Source: Alphaproteobacteria bacterium Ga0077535 (GTDB lineage Bacteria; Pseudomonadota; Alphaproteobacteria; Caulobacterales; Aquidulcibacteraceae). From it: 64,000 bases of DNA. How positions within the stretch are numbered: position 1 is the first letter of the stretch; every line of letters starts with the position of its first letter. Location of the stretch: the NCBI GenBank assembly GCA_001464425.1, contig LNEK01000035.1:1-64000 (forward strand). The letters are read 5' to 3'. A program made the translations under genes and the position numbers. Below are positions 35,182 to 44,176 of this stretch, in pieces. The notes beneath the pieces are model-generated. The model saw nothing but the letters and a program-made list of their open reading frames with translations, ran no database searches and had not been told where the DNA came from.

Positions 35182-37284
35182 ATGATCAGATTGAGCGCTT
35201 GCTTGGCGGCTTTGGTTTTGGCGAGCTGCGCGTCGCCAGGTGCGAGCACCGCGCCGACGACGCCCGTCGCGCAAGCAGAAGATCCCTATCTTTGGCTCGA
35301 AGAAGTTGAGGGTGAGCGGGCGCTGGCTTGGGTGGAGCAGCAAAATGCGCGCTCGCTGCCGGTGCTGGAGAATGATGCACGCTATCAAGGGCTGCTGAAC
35401 GCGGCGCTTGAAGTGGCGCAGAGCCGCGATCGCTTGGCGACGGGCCAAGTGCGCGGCGGCTATCTCTTCAATTTCTGGCAGGACCCGGATCATGTGCGCG
35501 GCATCTGGCGGCGCACGCGGCTCGCGGACTATGCCGCGAACCGGCCGCGTTGGGAGACGGTGCTCGATATCGATGCGCTGGCGCGTACCGAGAATGCGAA
35601 CTGGGTTTATCAGGGCGCGGACTGCGATCCGAGCGGCACGCGCTGCATGATTTCGCTCTCGAATGGCGGCTTGGATGCATCGACCGATCGTGAGTTCGAT
35701 TTAACGACGCGGCGTTTCGTGGACGGCGGTTTTGTCGTGCCGGAAGCAAAGTCGAATCTGGGGTGGCTTGATCGCGATACGCTTCTGGTCGCCACCAATT
35801 GGGGCGAAGGTTCACTGACGGAGTCGGGTTATCCGTTCGTGCTGAAGGCTTGGCGGCGCGGCACGCCGCTGTCGAGCGCGACTGAGATCATGCGCGGCGA
35901 GGCGAGCGACGTTTCCATCTCGGTTTCGACGTTCGAAGATGAGAGCGGCGATCACATCGCCATCGCTGTTGAAGGCGAGACATTTTTCGAGACGGTGTAT
36001 TCGCTGATCAGCGCCGAAGGTCCGGTGCGGATCACGCTGCCGCGCAAGTCCACGATCCATGAGTTTTTCAACGATCGGCTGATCGTGACTTTGGAAGAAG
36101 CGTGGACGATCGGCGGGCAGACTTATCCGTCTGGGTCGCTGCTGGCCCTGCCCTTGTCGCACGCCACTTTGGCGGCGCCGCGGATTGAAGTCGTCTTCAC
36201 GCCGAATGCGCGTCAATCGATCGAGGATGTGGAAGCGACGCGCGATGCGATCCTGGTGGCGGGCTTCGACAATGTGCGCGGGCGGTTGCAGCGGTTCACG
36301 TTCAGCGGCGGCCAATGGCGCGGTGAGCAAATCGCGCTGCCGCCGACTGGCGTTGTCTCGCTGGCGGGCGCTTCCACGAGCGAAAGCCAAGCGTTTGCGA
36401 CGTTCGAAGATTTCCTCACGCCACCGACGCTTTATGCATTGAACGGCACGCGCGCGGCGAGCGTGCGTTCGCTGCCCGCGCAGTTCGATGCTTCACCCTA
36501 TGTGACGGAGCAGTTTGAAGCCACCAGCGCTGACGGAACGCGCGTGCCCTATTTCGTGGTGCGTCGGCGCGACACGCCGATGAACGGGCAGAACCCGACT
36601 TTGCTTTATGCGTATGGCGGTTTCCAGCTGTCGCAGACTCCCAGCTACAATGCGTATATCGGCCGGCTTTGGCTCGATCAGGGCGGCACGTATGTGCTGG
36701 CCAACATCCGCGGCGGCGGCGAGTTCGGGCCGGATTGGCACGCGGCCGGTCTGCTGACCAATCGCCAACGCATCTATGATGATTTCTTCGCGGTCGAGCG
36801 TGATCTGGTGGAGCGGCGGATCACGTCGCCGCGCCGCTTGGGGATTTCAGGGCGCTCGAACGGCGGCCTGCTGATGGGTGTGATGCTCAATCAGCATCCG
36901 GAAATGGTCAACGCGGCGATCATCGGTTCACCGCTTTTGGACATGTTGCGTTACGATCAATTGCTGGCGGGCGCGTCGTGGGTCGGCGAATACGGCTCAC
37001 CGAGCGTGCCGGAGCAGCGCGCGTTTTTGGAGCAGATCACGGCCTATCAAAATCTGCGGCCGGGCGAGAATTTCCCGACCGTGTTCATCTACACGTCGAC
37101 GAAGGATGATCGCGTCCATCCGGGGCACGCGCGCAAATACGGCGCTCGTCTGGAAGAGCTTGGCGTGCCGTTCCTCTATTACGAGAACACAGACGGCGGA
37201 CACTCAGCCAACGCCAACCTGCGCGAAGCCGCACGGCGGCGGACGTTGGAGTACATGTATTTGACGCAGCGGCTGATCGATTGA
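35182..37284 (+). CDS. Prolyl oligopeptidase family serine peptidase (S9A), lipoprotein
   Basis: 700 residues from the ATG at 35182 (AGGA seven bases upstream). The signal ends in a lipobox (LASC), so it is likely anchored in the periplasm or outer membrane. N-terminal beta-propeller, then the alpha/beta-hydrolase domain with nucleophile GRSNGG, Asp in STKDDRVHP and His in TDGGHSAN. It cleaves short peptides after Pro or related bonds. A 144-base gap separates it from divergent DUF2855. Confidence 0.93.
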   Translation: MIRLSACLAALVLASCASPGASTAPTTPVAQAEDPYLWLEEVEGERALAWVEQQNARSLPVLENDARYQGLLNAALEVAQSRDRLATGQVRGGYLFNFWQDPDHVRGIWRRTRLADYAANRPRWETVLDIDALARTENANWVYQGADCDPSGTRCMISLSNGGLDASTDREFDLTTRRFVDGGFVVPEAKSNLGWLDRDTLLVATNWGEGSLTESGYPFVLKAWRRGTPLSSATEIMRGEASDVSISVSTFEDESGDHIAIAVEGETFFETVYSLISAEGPVRITLPRKSTIHEFFNDRLIVTLEEAWTIGGQTYPSGSLLALPLSHATLAAPRIEVVFTPNARQSIEDVEATRDAILVAGFDNVRGRLQRFTFSGGQWRGEQIALPPTGVVSLAGASTSESQAFATFEDFLTPPTLYALNGTRAASVRSLPAQFDASPYVTEQFEATSADGTRVPYFVVRRRDTPMNGQNPTLLYAYGGFQLSQTPSYNAYIGRLWLDQGGTYVLANIRGGGEFGPDWHAAGLLTNRQRIYDDFFAVERDLVERRITSPRRLGISGRSNGGLLMGVMLNQHPEMVNAAIIGSPLLDMLRYDQLLAGASWVGEYGSPSVPEQRAFLEQITAYQNLRPGENFPTVFIYTSTKDDRVHPGHARKYGARLEELGVPFLYYENTDGGHSANANLREAARRRTLEYMYLTQRLID

Positions 37285-37287
37285 GCG

Positions 37288-37602
37288 CTACTTTTTATCG
37301 ATCAGCAGCGGGCCTTGTTGCTTGAGCTTGGCCGCGACTTTTTCGGCAAAGCCGGCGAGCAAGCCCGGGAGTTCGACTTCGATCTGTAAATCGCTGTCGC
37401 GCACGTCGATGCGGCCGGTGATGTTTTGGCCGAGCGCTTTGGCGCGGAAGCCGAGCTGATCATCGGTCCAAGCGTGTTGGATGTTGCCCAGGCCGGCGCC
37501 GCCGAGCTGCACTTTGAATTGATCAAGGCTCGCTTCAACGCGCTTGCGCGCTTCTTGGCGGCCGAGCTGATGCGGAATTGTGACGGTTACGGGTCTGCCC
37601 AT
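37288..37602 (-). CDS. Polyhydroxyalkanoic acid system family protein
   Basis: 104 residues of the PHA_gran_rgn type: start VTVTIPHQLGRQEARKRVE, central WTDDQLGFRAKALGQNITGRIDV, end LPGLLAGFAEKVAAKLK. Named for its occurrence with polyhydroxyalkanoate genes; the actual function is unknown. No PHA synthase is nearby. It is convergent with the peptidase gene and follows ispA. Confidence 0.88.
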   Translation of the reverse strand: MGRPVTVTIPHQLGRQEARKRVEASLDQFKVQLGGAGLGNIQHAWTDDQLGFRAKALGQNITGRIDVRDSDLQIEVELPGLLAGFAEKVAAKLKQQGPLLIDKK

Positions 37603-37645
37603 GGGAACCCAACGTGCGAGCGGCCGCGAAGTTTCCGCGTTTGTG

Positions 37646-38533
37646 TCAGTGGCGACGCGTGATGATGAAATCGACCGCTTCGTTCAGCACATAAGCGCGC
37701 GGGCCGAAGAGCGAGAGATGCTGTTTGGCTTGGTCGGCGAGCATCGCGATACGATCGCGCGTGGCGTCGGCGCCGAGGACGGTGACGAAATTGACTTTGC
37801 CGCGGTCCTTGTCCTTGCCGACGGCTTTGCCGGTGTCGCGGACGACGCCTTCAGCGTCGAGCAAATCATCCACCATCTGGAAGGCGAGGCCGACATCGTG
37901 GGCGTAGCGTGAGAGCGCGGTCTTTTCAGCTTCCGAGGCGCAGCCGATCATGGCGCCGGCATCAACGGCGTAGTTGATGAGCGCGCCGGTTTTGAGCCGG
38001 TTCATACGCGTGACTGCGATGAGGTCGCTGCCAATGTCGCCGCCGGCCATGTCGGCGGCTTGGCCCGCCACCATGCCTTGAGCGCCGGCGGCCTTGGCGA
38101 GCGCAACAATGAGCTTGCAGCGCATTTGCGGATCCGAATGCGTGACCGGCTCGCCCAGCACTTCGAACGCGAAGGTGAGCAGCGCATCGCCAGCGAGCAA
38201 CGCGGTGGCTTCATCGAAAGCGCGGTGCAATGTGGGGCGGCCACGGCGCAGATCGTCGTCGTCCATGCACGGCAGATCGTCGTGGATCAGCGAATAGGTG
38301 TGCACGCACTCGATCGCGACGGCGACGCGCATCAGCGCGGATTCGTCAGCATCGAAGATGCGGCCGGCCTCGAGCGTGAAGAATGGGCGTAAGCGCTTGC
38401 CGCCGCTGAGGGCGGCGTAGCGGATCGCCTCGACCAGCCGGGCGTCCGAGCCTTGCGCCTTTGGCAGCAGGGCATCGAGCGCGACATTGATCTGGTCGGC
38501 GGTTTCCTTGAGGCGGATTTCGAGCTTGGACAT
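37646..38533 (-). CDS. ispA: Farnesyl diphosphate synthase
   Basis: 295 residues from the ATG at 38533. Trans-prenyltransferase with first Asp-rich motif DDLPCMDDDDLRRGRP and second DDLLD, plus GGKRLRP and the lysine/Arg set. The HTYSLIHDD residues before the first motif are those of FPP-type (IspA) enzymes, giving C15 products for quinones and undecaprenyl phosphate. In most Proteobacteria it is next to xseB and dxs; here those two genes are 3-4 kb away on each side. Confidence 0.94.
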   Translation of the reverse strand: MSKLEIRLKETADQINVALDALLPKAQGSDARLVEAIRYAALSGGKRLRPFFTLEAGRIFDADESALMRVAVAIECVHTYSLIHDDLPCMDDDDLRRGRPTLHRAFDEATALLAGDALLTFAFEVLGEPVTHSDPQMRCKLIVALAKAAGAQGMVAGQAADMAGGDIGSDLIAVTRMNRLKTGALINYAVDAGAMIGCASEAEKTALSRYAHDVGLAFQMVDDLLDAEGVVRDTGKAVGKDKDRGKVNFVTVLGADATRDRIAMLADQAKQHLSLFGPRAYVLNEAVDFIITRRH

Positions 38534-38743
38534 GGCCGCCGGGGTTAGCAGAGCGCCCGGCTGGTGCAAGCGCCGTTGACGATGCGCCTCAGCAGGGAAT
38601 GACTTGGCGCTGGAGCGCGGTCTTTCCAACACGGGTCGTTCCGGGGCATCATGGCCCGACTAGGGCTGGGGAGCCGGAGGGCGCCGTTTCTGCAACGGCG
38701 GCTCTCCCGGGGCCTCGGGGGTTGATTGAATGAGGAATTTTGC

Positions 38744-39892
38744 ATGCCAACGGTGGTGATCCTTCACGCCGCGGAAGACACCCTGCCCGCCCGTGCGCTG
38801 GCCGAGAAGGTCCGCCAAGCGAAGCTCGATGTCGTGCTGGAGAAGTCGGGCGAAGATATCCGTGAGGCGCTGAAGAGCGCCAATGTCACCATCGCGCTAT
38901 GGTCGCCGCGTTCGGTGACGCAGGCCGAGTTGGCGGAAAATGCGAGCTTTGCCAAGGGCAAGACCAAGCTCATCCACGCCACCATGCAAAGCGCCCAGCC
39001 GCCGGCGCCGTTCTCCAACGAGCAGGCCGTCAACCTGACCGGCTGGCGCGGCGAAGACGATTTCCCGGCATGGCGCGAATTGGCGCAGCAAGTAACGTCG
39101 AAGGCCGGCGTGTCGCCGCTGCCGCCGCCAGCGCCGAAGCCAGCGTCTGGCTTCTTTCAGCCAGGCGTAGTCGCGCCGCAAGCGCAGCAGCCCGCGCCGC
39201 CGCCGCAACAAGGACAGCAACGCGGCCAGCAACAGCAGCGCGCCGCCCAACAGCAACAAGCGCCGCGTCAGCAAGCGCAACCGCGTCCGCAACAAACGCA
39301 AGCGCCGCGCCCTGCCCCATCCCGCGCGCCCGCCGAGGCGAGCGGCGAAAAGAAGGGCGGCGCCAATATGGTGCTGATCGCGATCATCACCTTCATCGCG
39401 GTCGCGGTGGTTGGCGGCGGCGGCTATTGGTTCATGACCAATAACAACAATGCTGCGGCCTACGCTTCGATCGATAATGACAGTGTCTCGGCGCTGCGTG
39501 AGTTCTTGGCCGCCGATCCGTCTGATGCAGATCGCGAGCGCGCGGAAGCCGATCTTGATCGGCTGGAAGCAGCGTCGCTGAGCGATGCGCGCGCCGCCAA
39601 CACGGTGGAAGCGTGGGAAGCGTTCCTGCGTGATTTCCCGCAGAGCGATGAAGCGGTGTACGCACAGGGCCAAATCCAGCAATTGCGCTTGCAGCAAAGC
39701 GCTGCGCCCCCGCTGGGGCCTGATGGCCAACCCTTGTCGCCGGACGCAGCGCCGCTCACCGAACTCGAAACGCTGCCAGAGCCTGCTCCGACGCCAACAC
39801 CGGCGCCCAGCGGAGCCGACGGCCCGGCTTCGCTGACGCCGCCCGCGGAAGAAACGCCGAACGAAGAGCCAGGCGACGCGCCGGTGAACTGA
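38744..39892 (+). CDS. Membrane-anchored TIR-like domain protein
   Basis: 382 residues from the ATG at 38744 (GAGGA eight bases upstream). The N-terminal about 115 residues (MPTVVILHAAEDTLPARAL, then NVTIALWSPRSVTQAEL) resemble a bacterial TIR_2 domain. Next is a Pro/Gln-rich linker (about 130-205), a transmembrane helix (about 209-230) and a C-terminal region of helical, tetratricopeptide-like and Pro/Glu-rich sequence. The Glu that is catalytic in NAD-cleaving TIRs is not at the usual place (Asn, with Glu one residue earlier). It may be a signalling or scaffold protein. Confidence 0.7.
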   Translation: MPTVVILHAAEDTLPARALAEKVRQAKLDVVLEKSGEDIREALKSANVTIALWSPRSVTQAELAENASFAKGKTKLIHATMQSAQPPAPFSNEQAVNLTGWRGEDDFPAWRELAQQVTSKAGVSPLPPPAPKPASGFFQPGVVAPQAQQPAPPPQQGQQRGQQQQRAAQQQQAPRQQAQPRPQQTQAPRPAPSRAPAEASGEKKGGANMVLIAIITFIAVAVVGGGGYWFMTNNNNAAAYASIDNDSVSALREFLAADPSDADRERAEADLDRLEAASLSDARAANTVEAWEAFLRDFPQSDEAVYAQGQIQQLRLQQSAAPPLGPDGQPLSPDAAPLTELETLPEPAPTPTPAPSGADGPASLTPPAEETPNEEPGDAPVN

Positions 39893-39993
39893 GGTTCGCC
39901 GGGCGCACGCGCGACGAAACACGACGCGTATTTTTGCTCGCCCATCCGGTGCGACCACGCCATAGTGGCGGCGTTGCACCGGGGGGAGACGCC

Positions 39994-40934
39994 ATGATTG
40001 CGCGCCGTTTCAGCTATTTCATAATTGCATTTTTTGGTTGGTGTTGGCGGGCGCAGTCGCGCAAGCGCAGACGGATCTTGCGGGCCGTTGGGATGTCAGC
40101 TTCCGCTGGCACGATGGCGCACAGCAAGAAGGCGTGTTCACGCTCGATCTCGCGCGCAACGGCACGTGGCGGAATAATTACAACGAAACCGGCACGTGGC
40201 GCGCCAGCGGTGATTATTTCACGATGCGCTACGACGATCCGCCGAACTCGGAATATCGCGGCACTATTTCGGGCAATAGCATCAGCGGCGTGATCACGAA
40301 TGCGCGCGGCGAAGCCGGAAGTTTCACCCTACAACGCAGCGGCGCGAGCGGCGCATCGGCATCGGATTTCATCGGCCGCTGGGGCGGCTCCACCGATTGG
40401 GCCGGCACTGACTATGACTCGACCGGCGCGTGGTGGCAGTTCAACAGCAACGGCACTTTCGTCGATAATAACGGCGAAGGCGGTGAGTGGAGCGCCAGCG
40501 GCAATCGGCTGATGTTCCAATATGTGCGCGCCAATGGCTCGCGCGGCTCGACCTATGTGGCCACGCGCTCAGGCAATTCTCTGCGCGGGACGATGACCAA
40601 CGGCGAGATTAGCGGCACGTTCGCTTTGAGCCGCATGGACACCACTGCCGCGACCAACGTGATGCAAGCGCTTGTCGGTGAATGGAGCGATGCAACTGGC
40701 GGCAGCCGCTGGCGCTTTAGCTGGCAAGGCGACACGCTGATTTGGGAGACCAATTATAACGGCGAAGGCTGGAGCGTGCGCACACGCCAACGCGGCGCCG
40801 TGACGCCCGCAGGCTATGTTGGATTTATCCCGATCGAGGGCAATGCGTTCGAGGTCGTCGGCAACCAGCTCTGGCTGCACTATGACGACGGCACGCGCAC
40901 GGAACGTCAAACAGCGATGACGCGCGTGCGCTAG
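39994..40934 (+). pseudogene. Secreted beta-repeat protein with frameshifted signal peptide
   Basis: A strong GGGGGGAG precedes ATG 39994, which begins a signal peptide (MIARRFSYFIIAFF), but the mature part (DLAGRWDVSFRWHDGAQQEG onward) is in another frame. One added T in the six-T run at 40030-40035 would restore a continuous signal ending LVLAGAVAQAQ. As it stands, translation could only begin at TTG 40038, which lacks a signal. The mature part has about three repeated lipocalin-like beta units, with GRWGGS, GRWDVS and GEWSDA starts. Confidence 0.75.
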
Positions 40935-40947
40935 TTCGAAGCATCAA

Positions 40948-40979
40948 GGGCGGCGGCCATGCCATCATGGAAGGCCGCC
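40948..40979 (+). terminator. Hairpin after the beta-repeat gene
   Basis: Perfect 9-bp arms GCGGCGGCC (40948-40956) and GGCCGCCGC (40971-40979) with a 14-base loop, 13 bases after the stop codon. No T-run, so it is a probable but not certain terminator. Confidence 0.45.
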
Positions 40980-41117
40980 GCTTGTGTTGCGCTAAACTAA
41001 CTACCCTCGCACGCCGGCCCGTAGCCATGGGAGCGGAGCGCAGAGCTCGCCCCATCCTGAAGGAAATCGAGGAACGCGCCCTACTCTCCCCCGCGCTTCA
41101 CGCGCGAAGCTCAGCCC

Positions 41118-41486
41118 TCAGTAGAGGCGCCCGCCCGTTGTTGCGGGGCGATCGATGTTGAGGAGCACGACGTTGCCGTTGCGATCGGGGAAGCCGAGGC
41201 AGAGCACTTCCGACATGAACTTGCCGATCTGCTTCGGTTCGAAGTTCACGACGGCGGCGACGCGGCGGCCGAGCAATTCACCGAGATCGTAATTCTGGGT
41301 GACTTGCGCGCTCGACTTTTTGACGCCGAGCGGATCGCCGAAATCGATCCAGAGTTGGTAGGCGGCCTTCTTCGCTTCTTCGAATACTTTCACATCGACG
41401 ATGGTGCCGAGGCGAATGTCGACCTTCAAAAAGTCGTCCATCGAAATGAGCGGCAGGCGCGCGTTGTCTTGCGGGTCGTCGGCCAT
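41118..41486 (-). CDS. CsaA-type tRNA-binding protein
   Basis: 122 residues with an OB-fold tRNA-binding domain: MDDFLKVDIRLGTIVDVKVF, KSSAQVTQNYDLGELLGRRV, and the C-terminal GFPDRNGNVVLL. CsaA is a homodimer suggested to bind tRNA or to aid protein export. It is 17 bases downstream of xseB on the same strand. Confidence 0.88.
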   Translation of the reverse strand: MADDPQDNARLPLISMDDFLKVDIRLGTIVDVKVFEEAKKAAYQLWIDFGDPLGVKKSSAQVTQNYDLGELLGRRVAAVVNFEPKQIGKFMSEVLCLGFPDRNGNVVLLNIDRPATTGGRLY

Positions 41487-41503
41487 CGCGGTTGTTTCTC
41501 TCC

Positions 41504-41749
41504 CTATTGCCCGATCTTGGCGGGCTCGGCGCGCGGGCCTTCAGGACCCATCACGATTTTATCGACTTCGAGCTGAGCGTCCTTCAACTGACCTTCGCAG
41601 CGCGCTTTGAGCGCGGCGCCACGCTTGTAGATGCGAATCGAATCCGCCAGCGGAACGTCGCCCCGCTCGAGGTGGGCGACGATTTTTTCCAGTTCGCTCA
41701 AGGATTCCTCGAACGACATCTGGGCTGGATCGCGTGCTTCGGTGCTCAT
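41504..41749 (-). CDS. xseB: Exodeoxyribonuclease VII small subunit
   Basis: 81 residues: SFEESLSELEKIVAHLERGDVPLADSI is the XseB signature. With XseA it degrades single-stranded DNA in both directions. I used the ATG at 41749; the earlier frame start at 41809 adds a non-conserved N-terminus. It is followed by csaA, and ispA is about 3 kb further, separated by two plus-strand genes. Confidence 0.92.
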   Translation of the reverse strand: MSTEARDPAQMSFEESLSELEKIVAHLERGDVPLADSIRIYKRGAALKARCEGQLKDAQLEVDKIVMGPEGPRAEPAKIGQ

Positions 41750-41805
41750 GTTCGCAAAAATATGGGTTATAGCGGCGCTAGGGAATAGCCCGTGACGGGC
41801 CGATC

Positions 41806-42423
41806 TCACTTCACTTTCTCGTAGCGGCGGTAGCTCCAGTAGCGGTCACCGCCATCCTCGACCTCGCGCCAGCCTTGGGCGCGCAGGATCGGGCGCATCA
41901 TGCGGTTGAACCAGCCATGGGCACAGAGCAGCACGTTTTGGCCGCGCAGCGCCTGGGCGGTCAAAGTCGCGACCGCCGCTTCGGCGCGCAGCTCGGCCTG
42001 GGCGCGGCTCTCGCCATTTTCAGTATGGCCGAACCACCAGGCGGCGCGGGCATAAACGCCCCAAGCGCCAGGGCGGCGTTTGCCCCAGATCGCGGGCGGC
42101 GGCAGCGGCGCTTCGACGAAGACTGGATCGGTGACGATTTCGCGGCCACCGGCGACCATCTGGGCGGTGTGGATCGCGCGCTGCAGCGTCGAGGCGTAGA
42201 TCACGTCGGCCTTGCCGGCCATTTCCAACAGCTTTTCGGGCGGACGCTCATCCGGGTGCAGGCCGGCGAGATCGTAGCCCGCCCACCATTCTCGAAAGCC
42301 TTGCTGATCGATGCGCACGCTTCTGTCAGCGTGGGGCTGGCCGTGCCGCGCGATGACAATGAAGCCAACGCGAACGGCGGAACGGCGATCTAGCGTCTCA
42401 TCGGGCGCCATGGTCGTCGTCAT
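41806..42423 (-). CDS. Histidine phosphatase family protein
   Basis: 205 residues from the ATG at 42423 (AAGGG upstream). Phosphoglycerate-mutase-like fold with RHG motif (VIARHGQPHAD), the second catalytic His in LCAHGWFNRMM, and an Arg in STLQRAIHTAQ. It dephosphorylates a small molecule or protein; the substrate is unknown. Located between the HDAC-like gene and xseB. Confidence 0.88.
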   Translation of the reverse strand: MTTTMAPDETLDRRSAVRVGFIVIARHGQPHADRSVRIDQQGFREWWAGYDLAGLHPDERPPEKLLEMAGKADVIYASTLQRAIHTAQMVAGGREIVTDPVFVEAPLPPPAIWGKRRPGAWGVYARAAWWFGHTENGESRAQAELRAEAAVATLTAQALRGQNVLLCAHGWFNRMMRPILRAQGWREVEDGGDRYWSYRRYEKVK

Positions 42424-42469
42424 TCTGACCCTTCGCGCGAACGACGCCCCCTCCCCGTGAGCGGGTCTT

Positions 42470-43390
42470 TTAGTCGCGCTGGAGCGCCGCCAGATAAGCC
42501 GAGGCCGACCCCGCAAGCGCGGCCAAGTCGTAGCCGCCCTCCAGAGTCGAGACAAGCTTGCCCTGACAGTGCTTTAGGGCCAACGCGCGGAGTTCCCGCG
42601 CGGCCCAGGCGAAATCCTCCGTCTCAAGCTCCATCTGGGCGAGAGGATCGGCTTTGTGGGCGTCGAAACCGGCCGAAACGAGAATGAGCTGTGGCGCAAA
42701 GGCATCTAGCGCCGGGAGAACGCGAATCTCCGTGGCGCGCCGCCACGCGGCGCTACCTGCGCCGGCCGGTAAGGGCGCGTTGACGACGTTTTGGCCGATG
42801 CCGGTTTCATCGGCGGCGCCTGTACCGGGATAGAGCGGCGCTTGGTGAGTGGACGCGAACATGAGGCGCGGTTCGCGCTCGGCAACGGTTTGGGTGCCGT
42901 TGCCGTGATGGACATCGAAATCCACGACTGCGACGCGATCGAGATTGTGTGCGTCGAGTGCGTGCAACGCGGCGACGGCGACGTTGTTGAAGATGCAAAA
43001 GCCCATGGGCGAAATCGGCTCGGCGTGGTGGCCGGGCGGGCGCACCGCGCAGAACGCCATGTCATCCTCGCCTGCCATCACAGCGTCGACGGCGGCGACG
43101 CACGCGCCCGCAGCGCGATAGATGGCTTCGCGCGAACCGGCGGAGATGAAGGTATCAGGGTCGAGCCGCACGCGCGCGGATTGCGCTTCGGCGAAGGCGG
43201 ACTCCAGCGCTTCGATGTAGCGGCCCGGGTGAACGCGCTCTAACGCTTCGCGGCTTGCATAAGGCGCTTCGCGGCGATCGAGCGGCATGCCCTCAAGCGC
43301 GTCGAGCACGGCTTGAAGGCGGCCAGAATGCTCAGCGTGGCCCGGCGGGGGCTGGTGCGTGAGCATGGAGGGGTGAGTAAAAAGAAGCAT
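42470..43390 (-). CDS. Histone deacetylase-like amidohydrolase
   Basis: 306 residues of the arginase-deacetylase fold: PPGHAEHSGRL, RPPGHHAEPISPMGFCIFNNVAVAA (active His pair), and VVDFDVHHGNGTQ (zinc ligands Asp and His). The family includes AcuC and acetylpolyamine amidohydrolases. In bacteria the targets are acetyl-CoA synthetase, polyamines or unknown. Start MLLFTHPSM at 43390. Confidence 0.9.
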   Translation of the reverse strand: MLLFTHPSMLTHQPPPGHAEHSGRLQAVLDALEGMPLDRREAPYASREALERVHPGRYIEALESAFAEAQSARVRLDPDTFISAGSREAIYRAAGACVAAVDAVMAGEDDMAFCAVRPPGHHAEPISPMGFCIFNNVAVAALHALDAHNLDRVAVVDFDVHHGNGTQTVAEREPRLMFASTHQAPLYPGTGAADETGIGQNVVNAPLPAGAGSAAWRRATEIRVLPALDAFAPQLILVSAGFDAHKADPLAQMELETEDFAWAARELRALALKHCQGKLVSTLEGGYDLAALAGSASAYLAALQRD

Positions 43391-43440
43391 CGGGCAGATG
43401 TAGCGCTGATGGCTGCGCAAATCATCTGCCCGATATCAAC

Positions 43441-43752
43441 TTAGCGAGCGCGATTGCCGCCCCGGCGATGGCTGTCGCTCTCGTTGCAATCGTCGTCACG
43501 CTCGATGCGGAGAATGCCGCCGCTGCGATTTACATCGACTTCAACACACTGGCCGGAACGGTTGAAGGCCTTCACTTCATAGTGGCCGTCGTCACGCTCG
43601 ATTTCGAGCACCCGAAAGCCCCGTTCGCTGAGTCGTTCGCTGATCTGGGTAAGCGACATGTCTGGTCGATCGGAAACCGATTGCGCGTGCGCGGGCAGCG
43701 CGATGGCGGCGACGAGGACGGCGGCGGTGATGGAACGGGCGGTGGTGATCAT
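43441..43752 (-). CDS. Periplasmic PepSY-domain protein
   Basis: 103 residues from the ATG at 43752 (GAGGGA upstream). Signal peptide cleaved near PAHAQS, then a PepSY domain: SLTQISERLSERGFRVLEIERDDGHYEVKAF with a KA-NRSG turn. PepSY proteins are thought to inhibit proteases or sense the envelope. It is divergent from a second PepSY gene and a two-component system, so it may belong to their regulon. Confidence 0.8.
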   Translation of the reverse strand: MITTARSITAAVLVAAIALPAHAQSVSDRPDMSLTQISERLSERGFRVLEIERDDGHYEVKAFNRSGQCVEVDVNRSGGILRIERDDDCNESDSHRRGGNRAR

Positions 43753-43883
43753 GATGGTGTATTTCCCTCTGCTGAAGCCGAAACTCATCCGGCGTTAAGC
43801 TGACCTTCGCAGGGGGCCGCTGACATCAAGCAGGCGGGCGCTGTCAGCTTCGCGTCAGCTTCGGTGGGGCAAAAGCTACCGTC

Positions 43884-44176
43884 ATGAAAAAGCTGCTCGC
43901 CCCTCTCCTTGCCGCACTTGCGCTCTCGGTCGCGCCCGCCGCCTTGGCGGCCGATCGCGGCAGCGGGCCGTCGAAGCACGCGAGGCGCTGCCGATTGCCC
44001 GGATTATGGAGATCGCTTTGCGGGCCGCGCCCGGTGAAATCGTCGAAATTGAGCTTGATCGCGAAGATGGCACGCTGATCTATGAGGTCGAAGTGCTAAG
44101 CGGTTCGGGCCGGGTGCGCAAAGTCGACATCGATGCGCGCACCGGCGCCGTGCTGGATATCGAAGACGAGGACTAA
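43884..44176 (+). pseudogene. PepSY-domain secreted protein, frameshifted
   Basis: ATG 43884 opens a clean signal peptide (MKKLLAPLLAALALSVAPAA), but the following PepSY domain is in another frame: RQRAVEAREALPIARIMEIA, then GTLIYEVEVLSGSGRVRKVDI and a terminal acidic DIEDED. One missing base near 43955-43960 accounts for it. The stop overlaps the response-regulator ATG (TAATG), so this was the first gene of a PepSY-regulator-kinase operon. As sequenced, the exported product is lost. Confidence 0.75.

Noticed and set aside
39180-39310. CAG/CAA-rich tandem-like stretch considered as CRISPR or microsatellite
   Set aside because: It codes for the Gln/Pro-rich linker of the TIR-like protein; there are no regular repeat-spacer units.
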